From positions 1 to 7,481 of the forward strand of contig CAKUMG010000258.1 of assembly GCA_934667465.1 (NCBI GenBank): 7,481 bases of DNA. Direction: 5' to 3'. Numbering within the stretch: the first letter of the stretch is position 1; every line of letters begins with the position of its first letter. This document shows positions 1 through 7,480 of the stretch, piece after piece. A program made the translations under genes and the position numbers. Under the pieces are notes generated by a model that was not told the DNA's origin, searched no databases, and worked only from the letters and a program-made list of their open reading frames with translations. This DNA is from an uncultured Actinoplanes sp. (GTDB taxonomy: Bacteria; Actinomycetota; Actinomycetes; Mycobacteriales; Micromonosporaceae).

Positions 1-2111
<2,111 letters not shown>

Positions 2112-2120
2112 TCAGCGGAG

Positions 2121-2181
2121 CCTGTATCGAGGCCCGCCGACCCTGTCACCCATGAGACTTTCCCGGTCTGTTCCGATTCTA
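2121..2181 (-). promoter_or_regulatory. Candidate gyrB promoter elements
   Basis: Two weak candidates lie 250-310 bp upstream of the gyrB GTG. The first is GTGACA (complement of 2144-2149), 17 bp from TACAGG (complement of 2121-2126): a good -35 with a poor -10. The second is TAGAAT (complement of 2176-2181), a good actinobacterial -10 with no recognisable -35. They sit in the least GC-rich part of the gap. Either would give a 5' leader over 200 nt long. This is inference from hexamer resemblance only. Confidence 0.22.
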
Positions 2182-2215
2182 CTCCGTCCGGGCGAGCAAT
2201 CGGAGGTCCGGCACC

Positions 2216-2225
2216 CCCGTACGGG
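2216..2225. repeat. 10-bp perfect palindrome
   Basis: CCCGTACGGG is a perfect palindrome in the gyrB upstream region, about 35 bp upstream of the TAGAAT hexamer on the minus strand. It could be an operator half of a dimeric regulator, but palindromes of this size occur by chance in GC-rich DNA. Confidence 0.3.
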
Positions 2226-2299
2226 CGCCTGAGATAGCCGTAGAGCCGCGCGGGGCCGTTCCCACGGGTCCCCCTACACGGAATGCGGCTCCCGCGCAA

Positions 2300-2349
2300 C
2301 GGCGTAGCGCCCGGCGAGAGCCTTCCGAGCGACGCGGATCGCTACGCCG
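2300..2349. repeat. Inverted repeat with 10-bp arms
   Basis: CGGCGTAGCG at 2300-2309 is the exact reverse complement of CGCTACGCCG at 2340-2349, with 30 nt between. The 8-mer GCGTAGCG also occurs at 2063-2070, nearer gyrB. The repeat lies between the divergent gyrB and the plus-strand gene at 2535. It could be a regulator site pair or an RNA stem-loop; there is no U-tract, so a classical terminator is unlikely. Confidence 0.4.
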
Positions 2350-2534
2350 GGGACACGCGCTGCAATGTCCGTACGCCACGCCCGGCGCGCCCGGCGACGC
2401 TGGCTCGCACCCAGCGGCACCGGTGTCGTAACCTCGCCCGCGCGGGCCGCGCCAGCAACCGGACGGCCCGCCGCCGGTGGGTCCACGCCCGCCGGCCGGT
2501 CACAGCCGGCAGGTCGGGAAAGGGTGGAGCCCCC

Positions 2535-3101
2535 ATGGCGCTTGACAAGGGGCTGGACAACGTGGCGGTGCACTGGCCGCGGACGAACCGGTTCTACGAC
2601 CCGGTCGCGCCGGCGGAGTTCGTCGACTTCGCCGCCGTCGCGGACGCGCCCGACATCGCCGCGCCGACCGGGGCGCTCGCGCTGCACATCGCCAAGACCG
2701 GCAGTGTGCGCGCCACCGCGTACACGGAGCTCGTCGATCTTCTCCTCGGTCTCGAGGGGGTGCTCTACGCCACGGACGCGGCGGCGGAGGACGAGGACCC
2801 GGTCATCGACCCCGACGGCTGCGCGTGGATCGCGGGCGGGCTGGAGCGCTTCGTCGAGGGCCACCAGGGGCACGGCGACCTCGTCACCTTCGACAGCGTG
2901 ACCGAGGTGATGCGCAAGGCGGTCGCGGGCGGCCGCCTCCCGGACCAGCAGCTGCGCTGGCTGGAGCACCGGCTGTCGGCCCTGCGCGACGACGCCGGCA
3001 ACCCCCCGCACTGGAGCTTCGCCCACACCGAGCTCGCGATCCTCGCCGGCTTCTACCGCCGCTGCGCCGACCGCGGCTACGCGATCTTCGCTGATTATTA
3101 A
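2535..3101 (+). CDS. Conserved-looking hypothetical protein, 188 aa, unrecognised family
   Basis: I do not recognise this protein. The start at 2535 is chosen because GGTGGAG (2523-2529) sits 5 nt upstream and because the frame upstream turns Arg-rich and low-complexity, so an alternative start at 2283 (272 aa) looks spurious. The product appears soluble: no signal peptide, no membrane segment, no cysteine pair. It has a cluster of acidic residues at 85-95 (EDEDPVIDPDG), a likely amphipathic helical region around 60-76, and an aromatic C-terminal part (WSFAHTELAIL at 140-150, then FYRRCADRGYAIFADY). Composition and codon pattern look like real coding sequence, and the gene ends in TAA before a hairpin. 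It is the only gene in the window on the plus strand, inserted between dciA and gyrB, which in many actinobacteria are adjacent. A role linked to replication is possible from position alone but not shown. Confidence 0.82.
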   Translation: MALDKGLDNVAVHWPRTNRFYDPVAPAEFVDFAAVADAPDIAAPTGALALHIAKTGSVRATAYTELVDLLLGLEGVLYATDAAAEDEDPVIDPDGCAWIAGGLERFVEGHQGHGDLVTFDSVTEVMRKAVAGGRLPDQQLRWLEHRLSALRDDAGNPPHWSFAHTELAILAGFYRRCADRGYAIFADY

Positions 3102-3110
3102 CGGAGTGTC

Positions 3111-3144
3111 CGCGCTCGATCACTGAATCTTCGCGCTCGATCAC
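3111..3144. repeat. 13-bp direct repeat, 21 bp apart
   Basis: CGCGCTCGATCAC occurs exactly at 3111-3123 and again at 3132-3144, start-to-start 21 bp, or about two helical turns. The second copy is flanked by GAATC (3125-3129) and GATTC (3145-3149), a short inverted pair. The repeat begins 9 bp after the stop of the plus-strand gene. The function is unknown; it may be a protein-binding site or a relic of a small duplication. Confidence 0.6.
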
Positions 3145-3152
3145 GATTCGCC

Positions 3153-3175
3153 GCTTGAAGTCGATGACTTCAAGC
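3153..3175 (+). terminator. Hairpin after the plus-strand gene, possible terminator
   Basis: Arms GCTTGAAGTC (3153-3162) and GACTTCAAGC (3166-3175) form a perfect 10-bp stem with a GAT loop, about 50 bp after the stop of the plus-strand gene. It is followed by CCCCTTTC rather than a true T-run, so termination is plausible but not classical. Its right arm can instead pair with 3226-3237. Confidence 0.5.
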
Positions 3176-3237
3176 CCCTTTCGGCACCGGCCCCGCTGAC
3201 GCGAAGCCGGTGCCGAAAGTGACTCGAAGTCATCGAC
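3160..3237. repeat. Nested long inverted repeat (outer arms 12 bp)
   Basis: GTCGATGACTTC (3160-3171) is the exact reverse complement of GAAGTCATCGAC (3226-3237). These arms enclose the 14-bp stem at 3178-3219, with symmetric 6-nt internal loops (3172-3177 and 3220-3225). The outer arm overlaps the hairpin at 3153-3175, so the two structures exclude each other. Confidence 0.7.
3178..3219. terminator. Strong 14-bp hairpin between convergent genes, likely bidirectional terminator
   Basis: CTTTCGGCACCGGC (3178-3191) pairs perfectly with GCCGGTGCCGAAAG (3206-3219) around a 14-nt loop. It lies between the convergent ends of the plus-strand gene (stop 3101) and dciA (stop 3259). No T-run follows on either strand, as is common for actinobacterial terminators. 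Position and stem strength suggest it ends transcripts from both sides, separating the dnaN-recF-dciA transcript from the plus-strand gene. Confidence 0.65.
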
Positions 3238-3258
3238 GCGGCGATCGCTCCTCGCTGG

Positions 3259-3822
3259 CTAGCCGTAGGTGTCCCGGGGACCGCGGCCCTGGACGCGGCG
3301 GGGGCCGCGGTTCCAGGACGGGGCCGCGGGGCCGTGGATGTTGAGGCGCTTGACGACGTTGTGGCCCACCTCGGCGGCGATGCTCTTGAGCAGGCGGCCG
3401 GTGAGCAGGCGGAGCTGGGTGGCCCAGGCCGTGGACTCGGCCTCGACCGTCAGCACGCCCTCCTCGAGCTTGATCGGGCGGCTGTGCTTGGCGATGTCCG
3501 CGCCGACGACCTTCTCCCAGGCGCCGAAGACGGTGGCCTCCGCGGCCGGCTTCTGCCAGCCACGCTGCCTCATCAGCCGCTCCAGCATCGCACCGAAGAG
3601 CTGGGGGTCGCGGGGGTCCGGGCCCGGGCCGGAATAGCCGCGGAGGCGCTTGCCCTCACCCTCGCCCGCTGACGTGCGCCGGCGGGGTTGCTGCTGCGCG
3701 GCCCGGCGCTTGGCGAGGGCGGCGTCCAGCACCGCGCGCGCCAGCTGGGGGCCGGCCGGGGCATCGGGTGCGGCACCCGCTGTGTCGGCCGCTGGCGGCT
3801 TTTCGGGGCTCTCCTCAGACAC
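3259..3822 (-). CDS. dciA: DciA-like DUF721 protein (replicative helicase operator/loader)
   Basis: 187-residue protein of the DUF721/DciA family. DciA is the replicative-helicase operator in bacteria lacking DnaC/DnaI and was characterised in mycobacteria; in this chromosome position it is the usual neighbour of recF. The N-terminal 60 or so residues are Ala/Pro-rich and probably disordered, with a basic helix at about 26-50 ([13 protein letters not shown]). The DUF721 domain spans about 73-163, with the conserved Trp102 in AWEKVVG and the pattern [17 protein letters not shown] at 124-140. A short basic, Gly/Arg-rich tail follows, a possible DNA contact. The start is GTG at 3822, with AGGAA 9 nt upstream inside recF. 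It overlaps the recF stop by 8 bp (GTGTCTGA), implying translational coupling. Family assignment is good; the helicase role is inferred from family and context. Confidence 0.92.
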   Translation of the reverse strand: MSEESPEKPPAADTAGAAPDAPAGPQLARAVLDAALAKRRAAQQQPRRRTSAGEGEGKRLRGYSGPGPDPRDPQLFGAMLERLMRQRGWQKPAAEATVFGAWEKVVGADIAKHSRPIKLEEGVLTVEAESTAWATQLRLLTGRLLKSIAAEVGHNVVKRLNIHGPAAPSWNRGPRRVQGRGPRDTYG

Positions 3823-4942
3823 GGGTCACCGTTCCTGGTCCGACGTCGTACCGGGCGCCCTGGAGGGCCGCCGGCACATCCTCCGGCACCGCGCAGGTCA
3901 CGAGCAACTGTGCGGCATCCGCGACCAGGGCGGCAAGGCGTTCGCGCCGCCCGGAGTCCAGCTCGGCGAAGACGTCGTCGAGCACCAGGATCGGTTCGAT
4001 GCCGTCGGTACGCAGCAGGTCGTACGCGGCCAGCCGCAGCGCGAGCGCGAACGACCACGACTCGCCGTGGCTCGCGTACCCCTTGGCGGGCAGGTCCCCC
4101 AGCCCGAGGGTCAGGTCGTCGCGGTGCGGGCCGACCAGGGTGACGCCGCGCTCGGTCTCGGCCTGGCGACGGTCGGCCAGCGACGCCAGCAGCGCCTGTT
4201 CCAGCGCCGGGCGGTCGGGCGCCAGGTTGTCACCGAGGCGGGACGCGTACGTGATGTGGGCTGACGTGCGACCGGCGGCGACCGCGTCGTAGGCCTTCGT
4301 CAGGTGCGGGGCCAGCGCCGTGACCAGCTCGATCCGGCCGGCCAGCAGCTCGGCGCCGTGGTGGGCGAGGTGCTGGTCCCAGACGGCGAGCGTGGAGAGG
4401 TCCTGGCCGCGGTTCCCGCCGACCTTGCGGGTGAGGTACGCGGTCCGCAGCAGCGCGTTCCGTTGCTTGACCACACGGTCGTAATCCGCGCGGACGCCGG
4501 CGTAGCGCGGCTGGCGCGCCACGAGCAGGTCGTCGAGGTAGCGCCGGCGCTCCGACGGGTCGCCCCGGACCAGCTCGAGGTCCTCGGGAGCGAAGAGCAC
4601 CATGCGCAGGGCGCCGAGGATCTCGCGCGAACGGCGTACGGGCGATCGGTTGAGCCGTGCCCGGTTGGCCTTGCCCGGCACGATCTCCAGCTCGACGAGG
4701 AGCTCGCGGCCGTCGTGCACGATCGCGCAGCGGATCACCGCCGAGGCGGCACCGGCACGGACCAGCGGGGCGTCGGTGGCCACCCGGTGACTGTCCAGAG
4801 TGGCCACATAGCCGAGGGCCTCGACCAGGTTGGTCTTGCCCATGCCGTTCCGGCCGACCAGCACGGTCACGCCGGGGTCGAGATCAACGGCGGCCCGCTC
4901 GTAGGAACGGAAGTCGGTGAGCTCGACCCGGCGGACGTACAT
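3815..4942 (-). CDS. recF: DNA replication and repair protein RecF
   Basis: 375-residue SMC-like ATPase of RecFOR recombination; it helps load RecA at single-strand gaps and stalled forks. The Walker A motif is GRNGMGKT at 30-37. The ABC-type signature is SHGE at 291-294, where many RecF proteins have S-Q-G-E. Walker B is [13 protein letters not shown] at 317-329, with the acidic pair Asp322/Asp323 and the D-loop after it. Other family marks are the start [22 protein letters not shown] at 132-140 and GPHRDDL at 271-277. Length is normal for the family. The ATG lies 3 nt after the gnd stop (TGA TCC ATG) and no strong Shine-Dalgarno is visible, so translation probably depends on ribosomes finishing gnd. 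Its end overlaps dciA by 8 bp. Confidence 0.98.
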   Translation of the reverse strand: MYVRRVELTDFRSYERAAVDLDPGVTVLVGRNGMGKTNLVEALGYVATLDSHRVATDAPLVRAGAASAVIRCAIVHDGRELLVELEIVPGKANRARLNRSPVRRSREILGALRMVLFAPEDLELVRGDPSERRRYLDDLLVARQPRYAGVRADYDRVVKQRNALLRTAYLTRKVGGNRGQDLSTLAVWDQHLAHHGAELLAGRIELVTALAPHLTKAYDAVAAGRTSAHITYASRLGDNLAPDRPALEQALLASLADRRQAETERGVTLVGPHRDDLTLGLGDLPAKGYASHGESWSFALALRLAAYDLLRTDGIEPILVLDDVFAELDSGRRERLAALVADAAQLLVTCAVPEDVPAALQGARYDVGPGTVTRV

Positions 4943-4945
4943 GGA

Positions 4946-5818
4946 TCAGCGCTTGACGGCGTGGCCGCCGAACTGGTTGCGCAGGGCGGCGATCGCCTTC
5001 ATGGCCGGCGAGTCCTCCTGGCGCGACTGGAAGCGCGCGAACAGCGACGCGGAGATCGCGGCGGCCGGCACGGCGAGACGCACGGCCTCGTCGACGGTCC
5101 AGCGACCCTCGCCGGTGTCGTCCGCGTAGCCGCGGAGGCCGGCCAGCTCCGGGTCCTCGTCGAGCGCGCGGTCGAGCAGGTCGAGCAGCCAGGACTTGAC
5201 GACCGAGCCCTCACGCCAGCTCTTGATGACAGCCGGCACGTTGTCGACGTACTCCGAGGCCTTGAGGATCTCGTAACCCTCGGCGTACGCCTGCATCATG
5301 GCGTACTCGATGCCGTTGTGGATCATCTTGGCGTAGTGGCCGGAGCCGACGCTGCCCGCGTGCGAGAAGCCGAACTCGCCGGCCGGCTTGAGGGCGTCGA
5401 AGATGGGCTGCGCCTTCGCGACGTTCTCGGCGTCGCCGCCGACCATCAGGGCGTAGCCGTTGGTCGCGCCCCAGACACCGCCGGAGACGCCGCAGTCGAG
5501 GTAGCCGATGCCCTTGGTGGCGAGACGCTCGGCGCGGGGCCGGTCGTCGGTGAACTTGGAGTTGCCACCGTCGATGATCACGTCGCCCTCGGAGAGGAGC
5601 TCGGCGAGTTCGTTGATGGTGTCCTCAGTGATCTTGCCAGCCGGGACCATGGTCCAGACGACGCGCGGCGCCTCGAGCTTGCCGACCAGGTCGGCAAGGT
5701 CCTTGGCGTCGGAGATGTCCGGGTTGTGATCGAAGCCGACGACCTCGTGACCGGCGGCGCGCAGGCGTTCGCGCATGTTGCCGCCCATCCGGCCGAGCCC
5801 GATGAGGCCGAGCTGCAT
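4946..5818 (-). CDS. gnd: 6-phosphogluconate dehydrogenase, decarboxylating, short type
   Basis: 290 residues, the short (YqeC/GndA-like) class rather than the roughly 470-residue classic enzyme. It converts 6-phosphogluconate to ribulose 5-phosphate and CO2 in the oxidative pentose phosphate pathway. The N-terminal Rossmann motif is GLGRMGGNM at 7-15. Asp30 at the end of strand 2 (VVGFDHNP) suggests preference for NAD over NADP; this is inference. GGNS at 84-87 and DCGVSGGVWGATNGYALMVGG at 108-128 are substrate and cofactor loops. KMIHNGIEY at 164-172 carries the catalytic Lys164, Asn168 and Glu171. The same frame is open upstream into dnaN up to 6451, but the real start is the ATG at 5818, which gives the proper N-terminus and has AGGGGGA 6 nt upstream. 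It sits 38 bp after dnaN and 3 bp before recF, as in many actinobacteria. Confidence 0.96.
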   Translation of the reverse strand: MQLGLIGLGRMGGNMRERLRAAGHEVVGFDHNPDISDAKDLADLVGKLEAPRVVWTMVPAGKITEDTINELAELLSEGDVIIDGGNSKFTDDRPRAERLATKGIGYLDCGVSGGVWGATNGYALMVGGDAENVAKAQPIFDALKPAGEFGFSHAGSVGSGHYAKMIHNGIEYAMMQAYAEGYEILKASEYVDNVPAVIKSWREGSVVKSWLLDLLDRALDEDPELAGLRGYADDTGEGRWTVDEAVRLAVPAAAISASLFARFQSRQEDSPAMKAIAALRNQFGGHAVKR

Positions 5819-5824
5819 GGTGTT

Positions 5825-5831
5825 TCCCCCT
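5825..5831 (-). promoter_or_regulatory. Ribosome binding site of gnd
   Basis: AGGGGGA on the minus strand, 6 nt before the ATG at 5818. It decides the start: the frame continues upstream for about 210 codons inside dnaN, and that longer reading would produce a non-homologous Arg/Gly-rich extension. Confidence 0.8.
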
Positions 5832-5856
5832 AGATGAGTGTTCTTCAGGCCCAGTA

Positions 5857-6990
5857 TCAGCGAGTTACCCGAATAGGCATGATCAGATAGCGATATCCGG
5901 GCACGATTTGGCCGTCCTCGTCTGCGGGGGAGATCACAGCAGGCTTGAAAGCGTCGACAAAAGATAGTACGGCGCTCGGTGCACCGAGGTTCTGCAGACC
6001 GTCGATCAGGTACTGCGGGTTGAAGCCGATGGTCAGGCCCTCGCCGGTGAAGGACGCCTCCATCGCCTCGCTGGCGCGCGCCTCCTCGGTGCCGCCGGCC
6101 TCCACGACCAGCCCGTCCTCGCTGAAGCTCAGCAGCACCGGGGTGGTGCGCTCGGCCACCAGCGCGACGCGGCGGACGACCTCGACGAGCCCGGAGACGC
6201 TCACGACGGCCTGGGAGTTGTGGCTCGCCGGGAAGATCGAGCGCACCGGCGGGTAGTTGGCGCCGTCGAGCAGCCGGCTGGTGGTGCGCCGGGCGCCGCC
6301 CGCGAAGCCGACCATGCCCTCGCCCGTCTTGCCCTGGGAGAGCGCCAGCGTCACCGAGCCGCCGACGGGGCCCATCGCCTTGGCGGTGTCGTTCAGGGTC
6401 TTCGCCGGGATCAGCGCGTTCAGGCTGATCTCGCCGTCCTCCGGTGACCACTCGATCTCGCGCATCGCCAGGCGGTAGCGGTCGGTCGCCAGCATCGTCA
6501 TCGTCGTGCCGTCCAGCTCCACCCGGACGCCGGTGAGCATCGGCAGCGTCTCGTCACGCCCGGCCGCGATGGCGACCTGGGCCACGGCGGAGGCGAACGT
6601 CTGCGCCTCGACCGTGCCGGTGCTGGAGGGCATCTCCGGCAGCGACGGGTAGTCCTCCACCGGCATCACCGGCAGGGTGAAGCGGGCGCTGCCGCAGACC
6701 AGCTCGAGGTGCGAGCCGACCGCGGCGATGTCCACCGGCTTGGCCGGCAGCGCCTTGGTGATCTCGGCGAGCAGGCGGCCGGAGACCAGGGCGGCCCCGT
6801 CGGCATCGGCCTGCACGTCGACGGTCACCTGACTCGAGACCTCGTAGTCGAACCCCGAGACCTGCAGGCGGCTGTCCGTCACGCGGAGCATGACGCCCGC
6901 CAGCACAGGCACCGACGGCCGGCTGGGAAGGCTCTTGGCCGTCCACGCCACGGCGTCGGCGAGTACGTCTCGTTCCACCCGGAACTTCAT
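5857..6990 (-). CDS. dnaN: DNA polymerase III beta subunit (sliding clamp)
   Basis: 377 residues, forming the dimeric ring that tethers polymerase III and many repair proteins to DNA. Three repeated clamp folds are expected at about 1-125, 128-250 and 255-377. Family marks are MKFRVERDVLADAVAWTAKSL at the N-terminus, ATDRYRLA at 168-175, RLLDGANYPP at 239-248, FNPQYL at 323-328 and the C-terminal YLIMPIR at 368-374, part of the partner-binding pocket. The ATG at 6990 has GGAGGG 6 nt upstream. Another ATG at 6995 is out of frame. It is the first gene of the cluster downstream of oriC, with dnaA expected beyond the right edge in the same direction. Length and motifs are normal. Confidence 0.98.
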   Translation of the reverse strand: MKFRVERDVLADAVAWTAKSLPSRPSVPVLAGVMLRVTDSRLQVSGFDYEVSSQVTVDVQADADGAALVSGRLLAEITKALPAKPVDIAAVGSHLELVCGSARFTLPVMPVEDYPSLPEMPSSTGTVEAQTFASAVAQVAIAAGRDETLPMLTGVRVELDGTTMTMLATDRYRLAMREIEWSPEDGEISLNALIPAKTLNDTAKAMGPVGGSVTLALSQGKTGEGMVGFAGGARRTTSRLLDGANYPPVRSIFPASHNSQAVVSVSGLVEVVRRVALVAERTTPVLLSFSEDGLVVEAGGTEEARASEAMEASFTGEGLTIGFNPQYLIDGLQNLGAPSAVLSFVDAFKPAVISPADEDGQIVPGYRYLIMPIRVTR

Positions 6991-6996
6991 GCCATG

Positions 6997-7002
6997 CCCT
7001 CC
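6997..7002 (-). promoter_or_regulatory. Ribosome binding site of dnaN
   Basis: GGAGGG on the minus strand, 6 nt before the dnaN ATG at 6990. The ATG at 6995, only 1 nt after this motif and out of frame, is too close to be used. Confidence 0.8.
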
Positions 7003-7132
7003 GCGTCACTTCTCTTCGACGAACCAGCTTCGGATGTGCTGATGGCGCCCGTGGAAACTCTATGGCCGCCGACGGGCCAGGGTCTGCCCGCCCCCCTGCC
7101 CCGGTCGGCACCGCGGGAAGGAGAGGTACGCC

Positions 7133-7151
7133 GAGCCGCCCTCGGCGGCTC
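7133..7151. repeat. Perfect 8-bp hairpin in the dnaN leader
   Basis: GAGCCGCC (7133-7140) and GGCGGCTC (7144-7151) pair perfectly around a CTC loop. On the minus strand it would form in the 5' leader of dnaN, about 145 nt before the start. It could attenuate or stabilise the transcript; there is no U-tract after it on the minus strand. Confidence 0.5.
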
Positions 7152-7217
7152 CTCGACCGGCCTCCCCCTTGTTGTTTCCTCGGTGCCTCTCCAGGTGCGG
7201 ATCGGGCCGCGAGCGGC

Positions 7218-7226
7218 TCATCCACA
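7218..7226 (+). promoter_or_regulatory. DnaA box TCATCCACA
   Basis: One mismatch to TTATCCACA. It is the box nearest dnaN and borders the AT-rich stretch on its left side. Confidence 0.65.
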
Positions 7227-7240
7227 CTTTCCCCAACGCT

Positions 7241-7287
7241 GATCATTGCTTCTTAGATTTTCCGAGAGAGAGAACAGTCGTAATCAT
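7241..7287. other. Candidate DNA unwinding element
   Basis: Counting by eye, 18 of 47 bases are G or C (about 38%), and only 6 of 21 in 7241-7261, against the very high GC of the rest of the window. It is flanked by DnaA boxes at 7218-7226 and 7294-7311. Local AT-richness inside the origin is the usual sign of the first melted region, but melting is inferred, not shown. Confidence 0.45.
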
Positions 7288-7293
7288 CGGGGC

Positions 7294-7302
7294 TGTGGAT
7301 AC
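7294..7302 (-). promoter_or_regulatory. DnaA box GTATCCACA
   Basis: One mismatch to TTATCCACA. It directly abuts the next minus-strand box with no gap. Confidence 0.65.
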
Positions 7303-7311
7303 TGTGGAGAA
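7303..7311 (-). promoter_or_regulatory. DnaA box TTCTCCACA
   Basis: One mismatch to TTATCCACA, head to tail with the box at 7294-7302. The same variant recurs at 7356-7364. Confidence 0.65.
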
Positions 7312-7335
7312 CTCGTGTTTTCGCAGGTGAGAGAG

Positions 7336-7344
7336 TTATCCACC
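7336..7344 (+). promoter_or_regulatory. DnaA box TTATCCACC
   Basis: One mismatch, in the last base only. It faces the minus-strand box at 7356-7364 across 11 bp. Confidence 0.7.
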
Positions 7345-7355
7345 GGTGATTCACA

Positions 7356-7364
7356 TGTGGAGAA
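7356..7364 (-). promoter_or_regulatory. DnaA box TTCTCCACA
   Basis: One mismatch to TTATCCACA, identical to the box at 7303-7311 and in the same orientation. Confidence 0.65.
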
Positions 7365-7385
7365 GCAGGGGATGAACCCCCGTCT

Positions 7386-7394
7386 GTGTCCACA
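7386..7394 (+). promoter_or_regulatory. DnaA box GTGTCCACA
   Basis: One mismatch to TTGTCCACA, the form preferred in high-GC actinobacteria. Confidence 0.75.
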
Positions 7395-7413
7395 GGCTCG
7401 AGCTCGGAGCAAG

Positions 7414-7454
7414 TTGTCCACCGTCGTCCACCGGTTATCCACCGGTTATCCACC
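7414..7454 (+). promoter_or_regulatory. Head-to-tail array of four DnaA boxes
   Basis: TTGTCCACC at 7414-7422, TCGTCCACC at 7424-7432, TTATCCACC at 7435-7443 and TTATCCACC at 7446-7454. All point the same way, with start spacings of 10, 11 and 11 bp, so they lie on one face of the helix. All end in C rather than A. The last two are part of an exact tandem repeat of the 11-mer CCGGTTATCCA (7431-7441, 7442-7452). The geometry suits cooperative DnaA filament assembly. Confidence 0.85.
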
Positions 7455-7471
7455 GGGTTTGTACCCAGGTC

Positions 7472-7480
7472 TGTGGATAG
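7472..7480 (-). promoter_or_regulatory. DnaA box CTATCCACA
   Basis: One mismatch to TTATCCACA, at the very edge of the window. It faces the array at 7414-7454 and suggests more boxes beyond. Confidence 0.65.

Larger units (their letters stand above)
6991..7210 (-). other. dnaN leader region
   Basis: About 220 bp between dnaN and the first DnaA box, GC-rich and without a convincing gene. It contains the dnaN ribosome binding site and a perfect short hairpin at 7133-7151. I could not pick out a confident dnaN promoter; in relatives transcription may come from dnaA, from the origin region, or from both. Confidence 0.5.

Noticed and set aside
2283..2534. Extension of the unknown plus-strand protein to 272 residues.
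   Set aside because: The extra 84 residues are Arg/Ala/Pro-rich and low in complexity, and the start at 2535 has a clear ribosome binding site.
4304..5833. A 509-codon plus-strand open frame opposite recF and gnd.
   Set aside because: Antisense shadow: it spans two real genes on the other strand and has biased, repetitive composition with no recognisable domain.
5819..6451. N-terminal extension of gnd into dnaN, giving a 501-residue protein.
   Set aside because: The extension overlaps dnaN out of frame and is Arg/Gly-rich; the ATG at 5818 has a good ribosome binding site and gives the normal family N-terminus.
7050..7060. GTGGAAAC-like sequence as a DnaA box in the dnaN leader.
   Set aside because: Several mismatches to the consensus and isolated from the box cluster.
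7347..7355. TGATTCACA as an extra DnaA box beside the one at 7356-7364.
   Set aside because: It has two mismatches, one in the conserved TCCAC core.
7253..7453. A 66-codon minus-strand frame inside oriC.
   Set aside because: It is built from repeated translations of DnaA boxes and has no convincing start signal; the DNA is explained by origin function.
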